Assembly (NCBI RefSeq): GCF_013373795.3
Contig: NZ_CP088022.1
Span: forward strand, 7,068,001 to 7,132,000
Length of the DNA stretch: 64,000 nt
Reading direction: 5' to 3'
DNA from: Bradyrhizobium quebecense
GTDB lineage: Bacteria > Pseudomonadota > Alphaproteobacteria > Rhizobiales > Xanthobacteraceae
How positions within the stretch are numbered: the first letter of the stretch is position 1; the number at the start of each line of letters is the position of its first letter. A model generated the notes under the pieces. That model was given only the letters and a program-made list of their open reading frames with translations. It did no database searches and was not told where the DNA came from. This document shows, one piece after another, positions 1-8,249 of the stretch. The translations under genes and the position numbers were made by a program.

Positions 1-348
1 TTCATCCGGCCCGAGCATGCATTGTCGGCGGGCCTGCGGATGCGGGCCGCGATGAAGCAGCTCAACACCGAGCGCGGCAAGGAAGATCTGATCGTCAAGA
101 TCGGCATCCATGAGGGGCCGTGCCTCGCGGTGACGCTGAACGAGCGGCAGGATTATTTCGGCCAGACCGTGAATATCGCCGCGCGGGTGCAGAGCCTGTC
201 GACGTCACAGGAAATCCATTTGACCCAGCCGGTGATGGAAGCAGCGGAGGTCGCGGGCATCCTCGATCGCGCGGCGATCAAGCCGATCCAGAAGGAAGCG
301 GCGCTGCGCGGCATTGCCGACAAGCTCGTGGTGTACGAGATACCGTAG
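1..348 (+). CDS. class III adenylate/guanylate cyclase, C-terminal part
   Basis: The reading frame is already open at base 1, so only the C-terminal end of the gene is present (about 115 residues). The segment reading KIGIHEGPCLAVTLN, then YFGQTVNIAARVQSL, matches the second half of a class III nucleotide cyclase domain: the G-I-H-x-G strand followed by the G-x-x-V-N-x-A-A-R motif that contributes Asn and Arg to the active site. The product would make cyclic AMP or GMP from ATP or GTP. The N-terminal sensor or membrane region lies outside the window, so the input signal cannot be told. It ends in TAG, and the next gene starts 169 bases later. Confidence 0.8.
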   Translation, partial: FIRPEHALSAGLRMRAAMKQLNTERGKEDLIVKIGIHEGPCLAVTLNERQDYFGQTVNIAARVQSLSTSQEIHLTQPVMEAAEVAGILDRAAIKPIQKEAALRGIADKLVVYEIP

Positions 349-516
349 TCACATTGCCGACACGTAATGCTTGCTGAAACGTAATGCCGCAGCGGGAACC
401 CGCGCGGATTGCGCCGGTTCTGCTTCCACGCCATATAGATTTCAACAGCGCATGGTCCGGCAGTTTTCCGGACGGATGCTCAATCAAAGCTTCCAGGCTT
501 CATCCCAGAGAGAGCG

Positions 517-1020
517 ATGCTCGACGGACTCCGCCAATTCATTGCCGATATCGTCTCCCCCGATGCCCAGGCTGACCGCGCCTTCGATGACGGCGACTAC
601 CGCCTGGCGGCGACGGCGCTATTGGTGCATGTCGTCTCGCTGGATGGTGAGCCGACGCCGGCCGAGACGCGCAAGCTGCACAGCCTGATCGAGAGCCGCT
701 TTCAGCTCGATCCCGGCACCGCCGACAAGTTGATCGCCTCCGCCATGCGCGTCGAAGGTGAGGCCGTGGATCTCTATCACTTTACCAGTGTGATCATGCG
801 CTCGGTGAATGAGGAGGGACGGCTGCGCATCGTCGAGATGATGTGGGAGCTGGTCTATGCCGACGGCCAGGTGAGCGAGTTCGAGGACAATGTGGTCTGG
901 CGTGCTGCCGATCTGCTCGGCATTTCCTCGCGCGACCGCATCGACCTCAAGCACCGGGTGGCCGAGAAGCAGGCGGAGCTGCCAAAGGGCCCCTGGGGCA
1001 CGGCAGACGCGGCAATCTGA
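517..1020 (+). CDS. TerB-family tellurite resistance-like protein
   Basis: A 167-residue, fully helical acidic protein of the TerB/DjlA-like fold. The hallmark repeats are visible: an ALLVHVVSLDGEPTPAE segment near residues 34-50 and a second acidic, metal-binding-like ELVYADGQVSEFE segment near residues 111-123. Proteins of this family in alphaproteobacteria are mostly uncharacterised. The name comes from the tellurite operon, but this copy stands alone with no other ter genes, so a role in tellurite resistance should not be assumed. The start follows an AGAGAG ribosome binding site at about 509-514. Confidence 0.8.
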   Translation: MLDGLRQFIADIVSPDAQADRAFDDGDYRLAATALLVHVVSLDGEPTPAETRKLHSLIESRFQLDPGTADKLIASAMRVEGEAVDLYHFTSVIMRSVNEEGRLRIVEMMWELVYADGQVSEFEDNVVWRAADLLGISSRDRIDLKHRVAEKQAELPKGPWGTADAAI

Positions 1021-1247
1021 CACGGCTGCCTGCGCAGGCGGACGCCCCCCTGCCGGCGTTGCGGATGACGAAATTTTAATGTCCGCCGCGATTGTGGGCG
1101 ATCCGACTGAAAATCGGTCGTTTCGTCACGAAACCAGCGGCCCCGCCGCTATCCACAAGCCCATACGCGGCTTGCGTCACACCGCATCCCTATGCTCTCG
1201 TCGCCCCGCTGGGGACCTCACTAGAATTTGCAGTAAGAGTTTGAAAC

Positions 1248-2027
1248 GTGACTGAGCGTGTGACGCTGATAACCGGGGCATCGGCGGGCATAGGCACCGA
1301 ACTGGCGCGCGTGTTTGCATCGAATGGTCACCGCGTGGCGCTGGTGGCGCGGCGCGCCGATCGCCTGAAGACCCTCGCCGACGAGCTCGGCGCCAAGGGC
1401 GGCCCGGCGCCGATCGTGATTCCCTGCGATCTGCAGCAGACCGATGCCGGCGACAGGATCGCACAGGCCCTGACCGACGCCGGGGTCGAGGTCGAATATC
1501 TGGTCAATAATGCCGGCTTCGGCCTGTTCGGCCTCGCCGTGGAGCGCGACCGCGCCGAACAACTCGACATCATCAACGTCAATATCCGCGCGCTGACCGA
1601 CCTGACGCTGCGCTTTGCCGACCAGCTGATCCGCAACCGCGGCGGCATCCTCAATCTCGGCTCGATCGCGGGATTCCTGCCGGGCCCTGGCATGGCCGTG
1701 TACTATGCCAGCAAGGCCTATGTGCTGTCGTTTTCCGAGGCGTTGCGCTGCGAATTGGCGCCGAAGGGCGTGCGCGTCACCGTGGTTTGCCCCGGTCCCG
1801 TGCCGTCCGAATTCCAGGACCGCGCCGGCTTTGCCCCCGGCTTTGATTCTGCCATCCTCGACGTTGCGCCTGCCGAGGTCGCCCGTCAGGCCTATCGCGG
1901 CCTGATGGCCAACAAGCGCGCCGTGCTGCCCGGCGCCTTCATCAAGCTGGTGCCGTTCCTGCTCCGGCTGTTTCCGCGCTCCTTCATCCTGACCGCGGTC
2001 GGCGGATTTCAGCTCCGCAAGCGCTAG
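1248..2027 (+). CDS. SDR family oxidoreductase
   Basis: A classical short-chain dehydrogenase/reductase of 259 residues. The nucleotide-binding TGASAGIG is at residues 9-16, NNAG at 87-90, the catalytic Ser at about 139, and the catalytic Tyr152/Lys156 pair in YYASK. Arg36-Arg37 after the second strand suggest NADP(H) preference. The hydrophobic, basic C-terminus after residue 220 is typical of the DltE/YqjQ-like subgroup. The start is GTG, with TAAGAG eight bases upstream. The substrate is unknown. It is a single-gene unit between TerB and an amidotransferase gene. Confidence 0.88.
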   Translation: MTERVTLITGASAGIGTELARVFASNGHRVALVARRADRLKTLADELGAKGGPAPIVIPCDLQQTDAGDRIAQALTDAGVEVEYLVNNAGFGLFGLAVERDRAEQLDIINVNIRALTDLTLRFADQLIRNRGGILNLGSIAGFLPGPGMAVYYASKAYVLSFSEALRCELAPKGVRVTVVCPGPVPSEFQDRAGFAPGFDSAILDVAPAEVARQAYRGLMANKRAVLPGAFIKLVPFLLRLFPRSFILTAVGGFQLRKR

Positions 2028-2172
2028 CTTCACCCGTAAGACCCCCTTCCAGCGCCGCTAAGCCTGCCTCTGGCCCGCGATTTGCTTCGCACGGGTGTGC
2101 GCAAACTCACACGATGTTAACGACCACTTAGCTATGATCGTGCCTTACGTGCCGAAACTTTAAGCAGAGGCA

Positions 2173-2976
2173 ATGTCGTTCCGGTCTGACCCAACCCGTG
2201 TCGTGGTGCCCTTCGCGAGCCGAAGGCCGGCCGCGGTCACGCCGGCAGACCGGGCGTCGCTGCGGCCGGTGCTGGTGGTCCTGCATCAGGAGACGTCGAC
2301 CCCCGGCCGGATCGGCAACGCCCTGCGCGCGCTCGGCTACCCGCTCGACATCCGTCGCCCGCGCTTCGGTGACGCGCTGCCCGACACGCTCGAGGCGCAT
2401 GCCGGCGCGGTGATCTTTGGCGGGCCGATGAGCGCCAACGATCCCGACGACTATGTGCGACGCGAGATCGACTGGATTTCAGTGCCGCTGCGCGAGCAGC
2501 GTCCGTTCCTGGGCATCTGCCTCGGCGCGCAGATGCTGGCGCGGCAACTCGGCGCCAAGGTCGCGCCGCATCCGCAAGGCCGCGTCGAGGTCGGTTATTA
2601 CCCGGTCCGGCCGACGGAGGCTGGCCGCGCGTTGTGCCCGGACTGGCCGGCGCGGGTCTATCACTGGCATGGCGAGGGCTTTCAATTGCCCACGGGCGCG
2701 GACCTGCTCGCAGCGGGCGATGATTTCCCGGTGCAGGCGTTCCAGTTCGGCAACGCCTTCGGCCTGCAATTCCATCCCGACGTGACCTACGCGATGATGC
2801 ATCGCTGGACCACGCGCGGTTGCGCGCGGATGGATTCGCCGGGCGCGCAGCCGGGTCATCTGCACTTCGCCGAGCGCGCCGTGCACGATGCCGCCGAGCG
2901 CGCCTGGCTGAAGCATTTCATCGACGGCTGGATTGCGCGCGTGCCCCGGCCGGTCGTGCTGCAGGCCGCGGAATAG
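2173..2976 (+). CDS. class I glutamine amidotransferase-like protein
   Basis: A 267-residue protein with the class I glutamine amidotransferase fold, as in GMP synthase and PuuD-like hydrolases. The nucleophile elbow FLGICLGAQ gives Cys116, and QFHPD at about 199-203 gives the catalytic His201. The usual Glu two residues on is Asp here, a variant often seen in free-standing members. There is no synthetase domain and no biosynthetic partner next door, so it is either a glutamine-hydrolysing subunit of an unlinked enzyme or a gamma-glutamyl hydrolase. The ATG follows AGAGG at about 2166-2170. The first 30 residues are a poorly conserved extension. Confidence 0.85.
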   Translation: MSFRSDPTRVVVPFASRRPAAVTPADRASLRPVLVVLHQETSTPGRIGNALRALGYPLDIRRPRFGDALPDTLEAHAGAVIFGGPMSANDPDDYVRREIDWISVPLREQRPFLGICLGAQMLARQLGAKVAPHPQGRVEVGYYPVRPTEAGRALCPDWPARVYHWHGEGFQLPTGADLLAAGDDFPVQAFQFGNAFGLQFHPDVTYAMMHRWTTRGCARMDSPGAQPGHLHFAERAVHDAAERAWLKHFIDGWIARVPRPVVLQAAE

Positions 2977-3037
2977 CCGCCGCGCGGAATTTCGCGCGTC
3001 ACACGACACGGCTATTCATTTTCGCTTCTGTGCTAAA

Positions 3038-3138
3038 GCGTTTTCGAGCGAAGTGGACACCGGTTCGCGTGAAGAAAACGCGTCAAACAAGAATCTAGAG
3101 ATTCGGTTCTGATTCAATCAGAACCGAAAATGCTCTAG
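3038..3138. repeat. intergenic palindromic repeat (family B, with tail)
   Basis: The first 47 bases (3038-3084) begin GCGTTTTC and end with its complement GAAAACGC plus GTC. They match 9578-9624 at all but about two positions. A second inverted repeat follows at about 3108-3129, with arms TCGGTTCTGAT and ATCAGAACCGA, ending in CTAG. The block lies in the gap before the crotonase gene and has no coding potential. It is probably a chromosomal repeat family rather than part of a gene. Confidence 0.75.
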
Positions 3139-3217
3139 TCTCGCAACGGCTGCGCGCGGCGCCGCATGGTCGCGCGAACTCAGAACAACAAGACAAACAC
3201 AGCACAGGGAGATCGCC

Positions 3218-4027
3218 GTGAGCTACCAACACATCCTCTATGAGGTCAGCGACAGGATCGCGACCATCACGCTGAACCGCCCCGACCGCATGAATGCGTG
3301 GACCGCGATCATGGAGCGCGACGTGCGCCATGCGATGGAGGCGGCGGCCAATGACGACAATGTTCGCGTCATCGTGCTGACCGGCGCGGGCCGCGGCTTC
3401 TGCGCCGGCGCCGACATGGAAGCGCTGAAGGGGATCGATCCCAATGAGGTCCGGCGCGGTGAAGGCGTTGCATTCGACATGAACCGTCGCGCCGACTGGC
3501 AGACGCGCTACGCCTACTACCCCGCCATCAAGAAACCCGTGATCGCGATGCTCAACGGCGCCACGGCCGGCATCGGCCTGGTCCACGCGCTGTATTGCGA
3601 CCTGCGCTTCGCGGCCGACAGCGCGGTGTTCACCACCGCCTTCGCGCGGCGCGGCCTGATCGCCGAGCACGGCATCAGCTGGATGCTGCCGCGCATCGTC
3701 GGTCACGCCAACGCGCTCGATCTGTTGATGTCGGCGCGGCGCGTATCGGCTGCGGAGGCGCTGCGCATCGGCCTCGTCAACCGGCTCTCTTCGCCGGAGA
3801 AGCTGCGGGAGGAAACCTATGCCTATGCCCGCGACCTCGCCGATTTCGTCTCGCCGAGTGCGATCGCGGTGATCAAGCGTCAGGTCTACGACGTGCCGTT
3901 CCAGACGCTTGCCGAAGCCACCATCGATGCCAACCGCGAAATGCAGATCGCGCTGAAGGGCAATGATTTCAGGGAAGGCGTCGCGAGTTTCGTCGAGAAG
4001 CGCCCGCCCCGGTTTACGGGGACGTGA
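3218..4027 (+). CDS. enoyl-CoA hydratase/isomerase (crotonase family)
   Basis: A 269-residue crotonase-fold enzyme acting on acyl-CoA thioesters, probably hydrating or isomerising an enoyl-CoA in fatty or aromatic acid breakdown. The first oxyanion-hole strand is GFCAGADM (residues 60-67) and the second is NGATAGIG (113-120). Glu150 in RRGLIAEHG lies where crotonases carry a catalytic acid. The C-terminal KRPPRF is typical. The start is GTG, with ACAGGGA about seven bases upstream. The exact substrate cannot be read from sequence, and no other beta-oxidation gene is adjacent. Confidence 0.88.
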   Translation: MSYQHILYEVSDRIATITLNRPDRMNAWTAIMERDVRHAMEAAANDDNVRVIVLTGAGRGFCAGADMEALKGIDPNEVRRGEGVAFDMNRRADWQTRYAYYPAIKKPVIAMLNGATAGIGLVHALYCDLRFAADSAVFTTAFARRGLIAEHGISWMLPRIVGHANALDLLMSARRVSAAEALRIGLVNRLSSPEKLREETYAYARDLADFVSPSAIAVIKRQVYDVPFQTLAEATIDANREMQIALKGNDFREGVASFVEKRPPRFTGT

Positions 4028-4079
4028 GGGGGAGAGGGGACGATAAGGTCCGTCTTCGCCCTTCGGGCTTCGCCGGACA

Positions 4080-4139
4080 CCACGCTTCACCCTTCGGGCT
4101 CTGCGCGGCTGCGCCACGCGTAGCCCGAAGGGCGAAGCG

Positions 4140-4142
<3 letters not shown>
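4080..4142. repeat. inverted repeat reaching into the tRNA-Ala 3' end
   Basis: The arms at 4080-4100 and 4122-4142 are complementary at 20 of 21 positions. The right arm includes the bases encoding the tRNA CCA end. A third, related CCTTCGGGCT arm lies at about 4062-4071. It lies directly downstream of the tRNA on the minus strand, so it could act as a processing or termination hairpin, but no T tract follows. Repeat-family membership is equally possible. Confidence 0.6.
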
Positions 4143-4215
<73 letters not shown>

Positions 4216-4365
4216 ATTGCGGCCGGGTATTGCTGAGTATCCCGGCCGTCAGTCGGGCGCCATTTACAGTCCCGCCCAAGGCCAAGTCAAGAACGCTGAA
4301 ACAACGGTTTTCGACCTGTCCGGCCGGGAACTTCCCTTGTTTGCGGGGGAATGAACCGATATTTA

Positions 4366-4441
4366 GAGCATGATCCGGACCCGGCGAGCCGCGCCAGCAA
4401 AAAGTGCGTCGCGGCTTTCTGAAAAGATCCTGCTCAAACAA
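4366..4441. repeat. diverged intergenic repeat (family C)
   Basis: An AGAGCATGATCCGG start and a CTGAAAAGATCCTGCTCAAA end form the two arms of a degenerate palindrome. I recognise this as a repeat common in Bradyrhizobium and Rhodopseudomonas gaps. It fills part of the 297-base gap between the tRNA and yggT. A truncated AGCGCATGATCCG copy overlaps the start region of the SDR-DoxX gene near 8231. Confidence 0.55.
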
Positions 4442-4512
4442 GAAGCGCGCTGGCGGCCCAGTCCGGTCTCGTAGCGCTTCACCTGGTCGTCCCACCCGCG
4501 AGCCCCCATCAT

Positions 4513-4803
4513 ATGCGCGCTGTTCTCGACATCGTCATCATCGTCCTCGACCTCTATGTCTGGCTCTTGATCGCCTCCGCCATCCTGTCCTGGCTGGTCG
4601 CCTTCAATGTGGTCAACACGCGCAACCAGTTCGTCTCCGCGGTAGCCGAGTTCCTGTACCGGATCACCGAGCCGGTGCTGCGGCCGATTCGCAACGTGAT
4701 GCCGAATCTGGGCGGGCTCGATATCTCGCCGATCATCGTGATTCTGATCATCATGTTCATCCAGCGGGTGATTGCCTATTACATCTATCCCAACGTGATC
4801 TGA
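4513..4803 (+). CDS. YggT family membrane protein
   Basis: A 96-residue protein with two hydrophobic segments (about residues 4-26 and 72-93) and the conserved middle TEPVLRPIRNVMPNLGGLDISP, the YggT signature. It is an inner-membrane protein of uncertain role, linked in other bacteria to osmotic tolerance and division-site proteins. It precedes a DUF167 gene by 33 bases, an arrangement conserved in many proteobacteria (yggT-yggU), and is probably co-transcribed with it and folD. Confidence 0.9.
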   Translation: MRAVLDIVIIVLDLYVWLLIASAILSWLVAFNVVNTRNQFVSAVAEFLYRITEPVLRPIRNVMPNLGGLDISPIIVILIIMFIQRVIAYYIYPNVI

Positions 4804-4836
4804 TCCCTCGCGACCCTTGCTGATGGAGCCCTGGCG

Positions 4837-5160
4837 ATGGATCCTTGGCGCTATTCCACCGGGGGCATCAGCATCGCCTTGCGCGTGACGCCGCGCGGCG
4901 GCCGCGACGACATCGATGGGATCGAGACGTTGGCCAACGGCCGCTCGGTGGTGAAGGTGCGGGTGCGCGCGATCGCAGAAGGCGGCGAGGCCAACCGTGC
5001 GGTGACCGAGCTGCTGGCCAAGGCGCTCGGCGTGCCCAAGGCCAGGGTGAAGCTGTTGTCCGGCGCTACCTCGCGGCTGAAGCAGGTGGCGGTGGACGGC
5101 GACCCGAAAGGGCTTGGCGAAACGTTGAGGAAGCTGACCAAGCAGGAAACAAGGGACTGA
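4837..5160 (+). CDS. DUF167 (YggU/UPF0235) family protein
   Basis: A 107-residue basic protein of the DUF167 family. The conserved core is [32 protein letters not shown], and a [14 protein letters not shown] end. The gap to folD is one base, so the two genes are almost certainly on one message. The biochemical function is unknown. The small alpha/beta fold is widespread and usually sits beside yggT, as here. Confidence 0.9.
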   Translation: MDPWRYSTGGISIALRVTPRGGRDDIDGIETLANGRSVVKVRVRAIAEGGEANRAVTELLAKALGVPKARVKLLSGATSRLKQVAVDGDPKGLGETLRKLTKQETRD

Positions 5161-5161
5161 C

Positions 5162-6046
5162 ATGACTGCTCGCATCATCGACGGAAAAGCCATCGCCGCC
5201 GAGCTTCGCACCCGCGTCGCCGCCGAGGCCGCCCGCGTCAAGCGCGACCATGCGCTGACGCCGGGGCTCGCCGTCGTGCTGGTCGGCCATGATCCGGCGA
5301 GCGAGGTCTATGTCCGCAGCAAGCACACCCAGACGCAGGCCGCCGGGATGGCCTCGTTCGAGCACAAGCTGCCGGAGGACGTGTCGCAGGCCGATCTGCT
5401 GGCGCTGATCGCACAGCTCAACCGCGATCCCCAGATGCATGGCATCCTGGTGCAGCTGCCGCTGCCGAAATCGCTGCACACCGAAACCGTCATCAACGCG
5501 ATCGACCCGGCCAAGGACGTCGACGGCCTGCATCCGAATAATGCCGGCCGGCTCGCCGGCGGTCTTGCCGCGCTGTCGCCCTGCACGCCGCTCGGCTGCA
5601 TCATCCTGACCAAGAGCGTGCACCCCTCGCTCGAGGGCATGAACGCGATCGTGGTCGGTCGCTCCAATCTGGTCGGCCGTCCGCTGGTGCAATTGCTGCT
5701 GAACGAGAACGCGACGGTGACGATCGCGCATTCGCGCTCGCGCGATCTGCCGAAGCTCTGCGCCCAGGCCGATCTGGTCTATGCCGCGGTCGGCCGTCCG
5801 GAGATGGTGCGTGGCGACTGGCTGAAGCCGGGCGCGACCGTGATCGATGTCGGCATCAACCGCATTCCGGTGCCCGGCGGCAAGCCGAAGCTGGTCGGCG
5901 ATGTCGCATTCCAGGAAGCGCTTGGCGTCGCCGGCGCGATCACGCCGGTGCCTGGCGGCGTCGGGCAGATGACGGTGGCGTGCCTTTTGGTCAACACCCT
6001 GCGTGCCGCCTGCGCGATTGCCGGCCTGCCGGCGCCGGCGGTCTGA
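5162..6046 (+). CDS. folD: bifunctional methylenetetrahydrofolate dehydrogenase/cyclohydrolase
   Basis: FolD interconverts 5,10-methylene-THF and 10-formyl-THF, supplying one-carbon units for purines and formyl-Met. The 294-residue length is normal. Visible signatures are the catalytic YVRSK (Tyr50, Lys54), the [12 protein letters not shown] loop, the dinucleotide-binding [11 protein letters not shown], and the C-terminal [14 protein letters not shown]. The start lies one base after the DUF167 stop, indicating coupling. A palindromic repeat follows the stop by four bases. Confidence 0.96.
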   Translation: MTARIIDGKAIAAELRTRVAAEAARVKRDHALTPGLAVVLVGHDPASEVYVRSKHTQTQAAGMASFEHKLPEDVSQADLLALIAQLNRDPQMHGILVQLPLPKSLHTETVINAIDPAKDVDGLHPNNAGRLAGGLAALSPCTPLGCIILTKSVHPSLEGMNAIVVGRSNLVGRPLVQLLLNENATVTIAHSRSRDLPKLCAQADLVYAAVGRPEMVRGDWLKPGATVIDVGINRIPVPGGKPKLVGDVAFQEALGVAGAITPVPGGVGQMTVACLLVNTLRAACAIAGLPAPAV

Positions 6047-6050
6047 TCTA

Positions 6051-6192
6051 CTCCCTCGCCCCGCTGTTGCGGGGAGAGGGTTGGGGTGAGGGGCTCTCTC
6101 CGCAAGTGCTGACGGCTGAGGGAATCTGTACCACCTCACCCGGATCGCATCTTGCGATGCGATCTGACCTCTCCCCGCAAGCGGGGCGGGGT
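6051..6192. repeat. intergenic palindromic repeat (family A)
   Basis: About 140 bases with a hairpin at each end (CTCGCCCCGCTGTTGCGGGG and CTCCCCGCAAGCGGGG) and a small inner palindrome around GATCGCATCTTGCGATGCGAT. Copies or relatives occur at 17517-19121 (split by an IS), 24577-24700, 36784-36930, 40375-40500 and 59770-59894. It sits between the convergent ends of folD and ppa and may end transcription from both sides. Confidence 0.8.
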
Positions 6193-6197
6193 TAAGA

Positions 6198-6728
6198 TTA
6201 CTTCTTCTTTGCGCGCTCGATGCCTTCCAGGATCAGCTTGCGGGCTTCGTCGGCGTCGCCCCAGCGCAGCACCTTCACCCACTTGCCCTTCTCGAGGTCC
6301 TTGTAGTGCTCGAAGAAGTGCTGGATCTGCTGCAGCGTGATGTCGGGCAGGTCGTTATAGTTCTGCACCTTGTCGTAGCGCTGGGTCAGCTTCGATGACG
6401 GCACCGCGATGATCTTCTCGTCACCGCCGGCCTCGTCTTCCATCAGCAGCACGCCGACCACGCGGACGCTCATCACGGCGCCCGGCACGATCGCGCGGGT
6501 GTTGACGATCAGCACGTCGCAGGGATCGCCGTCGCCCGACAGCGTGTGCGGGATGAAGCCGTAATTGCCGGGATAACGCATCGGCGTGTAGAGGAAGCGG
6601 TCCACCACCAGCGTGCCGGCCTCCTTGTCCATTTCGTACTTAATGGGCTCGCCGCCGACGGCAACCTCGATGATGACGTTGACGTCGTGGGGCGGATTTT
6701 TTCCGATCGATATGGCGTCGATACGCAT
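6198..6728 (-). CDS. ppa: inorganic pyrophosphatase
   Basis: Family I soluble inorganic pyrophosphatase, which splits PPi to two phosphates in the cytoplasm and pulls biosynthetic reactions forward. The 176-residue length fits bacterial enzymes. The metal-binding signature DGDPCDV is at residues 66-72 (Asp66, Asp68, Asp71), preceded by the conserved [11 protein letters not shown]. The open frame extends 39 codons upstream, but [13 protein letters not shown] is the conserved N-terminus and has GGAG seven bases before it, so that start was chosen. Confidence 0.96.
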   Translation of the reverse strand: MRIDAISIGKNPPHDVNVIIEVAVGGEPIKYEMDKEAGTLVVDRFLYTPMRYPGNYGFIPHTLSGDGDPCDVLIVNTRAIVPGAVMSVRVVGVLLMEDEAGGDEKIIAVPSSKLTQRYDKVQNYNDLPDITLQQIQHFFEHYKDLEKGKWVKVLRWGDADEARKLILEGIERAKKK

Positions 6729-6893
6729 GGATTGCTCCGCGTGGCCTTTGGAAGTTGAAAAGGATGTGATTTTTTGCTTGGCGCCGCCAGGCCGCGAAAC
6801 AGCTTCAGGCCCGGCCTTGGGAGCCGGGCTGGCCGTCGCGCGCAAGCGCTCAGGCTGTTTAGCCTTGCTGCAGCTGCGAGAGAAGCAGGATTT

Positions 6894-7403
6894 TCAGTTG
6901 GACCAGGCGAAAGCGACCTTGTCGAGCGACTTCGGCCCGAACCGCTCCGAGGAGCGCGCCACCATGCGGCCGCCCAGGGCGCGGTAAAACTCGGTCGCCG
7001 ACTCGTTGTCGGAAAGCGCCCAGATCACCATGGTCTTCAGGCCGCTCTGCAGGAGGTCGCGGCGGGCTGCGGCGAACAGGCGCCGGCCGAAGCCGAGGCC
7101 CTGGAATTCCGGCCGCAGGTAGAGCTCGTAGATCTCGCCTTCGAAATGCAGGCTGCGGGCGCGGTTGCGGCCGTAATTGGCGTAGCCCGCGATCCGGTCG
7201 CCGAACACCAGCACGCTGACGCGGCTGCCCTTGCGGATGGCACTGTCCCACCACTGCGGGCCACGGCGATTGATCAGCTTTTCAAGTTCGGCGCCGGGGA
7301 TGATTCCCTGATACGCCGAGCGCCAGGCTTCGTCATGGGTAGACGCCACCGAGGCTGCGTCTGCAGCTTTGGCCGGCCGGACCTCGATCAGCGTTGTGCT
7401 CAT
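6894..7403 (-). CDS. GNAT family N-acetyltransferase
   Basis: A 169-residue GNAT acetyltransferase using acetyl-CoA to acetylate an unknown amine. Motif A appears as LYLRPEFQGLGFGRRLFAAA (pyrophosphate-binding Q/R-x-x-G-x-G/A), followed by LSDNESATEFYRALGG, typical of motif B. ATG at 7403 starts just before the conserved first strand (IEVRPAKAADAA). The longer frame begins at a TTG with no better ribosome site. It is monocistronic. Confidence 0.88.
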   Translation of the reverse strand: MSTTLIEVRPAKAADAASVASTHDEAWRSAYQGIIPGAELEKLINRRGPQWWDSAIRKGSRVSVLVFGDRIAGYANYGRNRARSLHFEGEIYELYLRPEFQGLGFGRRLFAAARRDLLQSGLKTMVIWALSDNESATEFYRALGGRMVARSSERFGPKSLDKVAFAWSN

Positions 7404-7764
7404 GCTTGCAATCAAAGCAAGTCGGAGGGCCGCCTTCAAGGTCCATCGTTAATTATCGGTTAACCTGTGGATTTTTTGCATCAGTGTCATGAAAACTTGT
7501 TCCGAAAAAGGACACTTGCCGGGTTCAAGCGACCAATCGCTGGTCCGGGCCTGTGCAAAGCGTGAATCGCGCGCGCAATATGACACTGCCGTCGCTTGGA
7601 AAAAGCTCATTCAAGGCTGATTCGCCGGCACGATTTGGCGAGCGATCCAGACGCGATGTGGGTACTCCCAGTGCGCCGCCGCGGTGGATTTTCGTGCACG
7701 CCCGGCCTATGGCAGCAGCGGTATCTGTGCGCGCCGAACCCGGCCCGATCGCGAGCGGACTGCA
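7404..7764. other. 361-base gap between divergent genes
   Basis: No convincing gene. The stretch around 7446-7490 is AT-rich (TTAATTATCGGTTAACC, then GATTTTTTGCATCA) and probably holds the promoters of the divergent GNAT and DUF2269 genes. Small overlapping open frames here lack conserved protein character. Confidence 0.5.
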
Positions 7765-8232
7765 ATGACGCTCTACTTCCTGATCAAATATCTGCATGTG
7801 CTCGGCGCCATCGTGATCCTCGGCACCGGGACCGGCATCGCCTTCTTCATGCTGGCGGCGCATCGCACGCATGATGCGGCTTTCATCGCGCGCACGGCGG
7901 CGACCGTCGTGATCGCGGACATGATCTTCACGCTGAGCGCCGTGCTGCTGCAGCCGGTGAGCGGCGGACTGCTGATGATGCTGTCGGCCACAAGCCTGAC
8001 CGAACGCTGGCTGTTGGTTTCGCTGGCGCTCTACGCGCTGGCCGGCGTGTTCTGGGTTCCCGTCATCTTCATGCAGATGGAGATGCGCGACCTCGCGCAG
8101 GCGGCCGCCGACAAAGGTCTCCCGCTGCCGCCGCGCTACGATGCGCTGTTTCGCCGCTGGTTCCTGTTCGGGATTCCCGGCTTCGGATCGGTGATGATCA
8201 TCCTGTGGCTGATGATCGCAAAGCCATTTTAG
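7765..8232 (+). CDS. DUF2269 family integral membrane protein
   Basis: A 155-residue protein with four hydrophobic helices, a His in helix 1 (KYLHVLGA) and the family-typical RTAATVVIADMIFT and LQPVSGG segments, matching DUF2269 (CopD/cytochrome-like helical bundle). Function is unknown; the conserved histidines suggest heme or metal handling. The ATG at 7765 follows GAGCGGA at the right spacing. The next gene starts 18 bases after the stop, so it probably forms a unit with the SDR-DoxX and DCC genes. Confidence 0.82.
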   Translation: MTLYFLIKYLHVLGAIVILGTGTGIAFFMLAAHRTHDAAFIARTAATVVIADMIFTLSAVLLQPVSGGLLMMLSATSLTERWLLVSLALYALAGVFWVPVIFMQMEMRDLAQAAADKGLPLPPRYDALFRRWFLFGIPGFGSVMIILWLMIAKPF

Positions 8233-8249
8233 CGCATGATCCGACACCC

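Noticed and set aside
395..420. GGAAC-N16-GGTT, possible EcfG general-stress promoter before the TerB gene
   Set aside because: The -10 base differs from the CGTT consensus and the hit lies inside a GC-rich palindrome; chance match cannot be excluded without transcription data.
1221..2033. Minus-strand frame opposite the first SDR gene
   Set aside because: His/Gln/Arg-rich mirror frame; the SDR on the plus strand has all catalytic residues.
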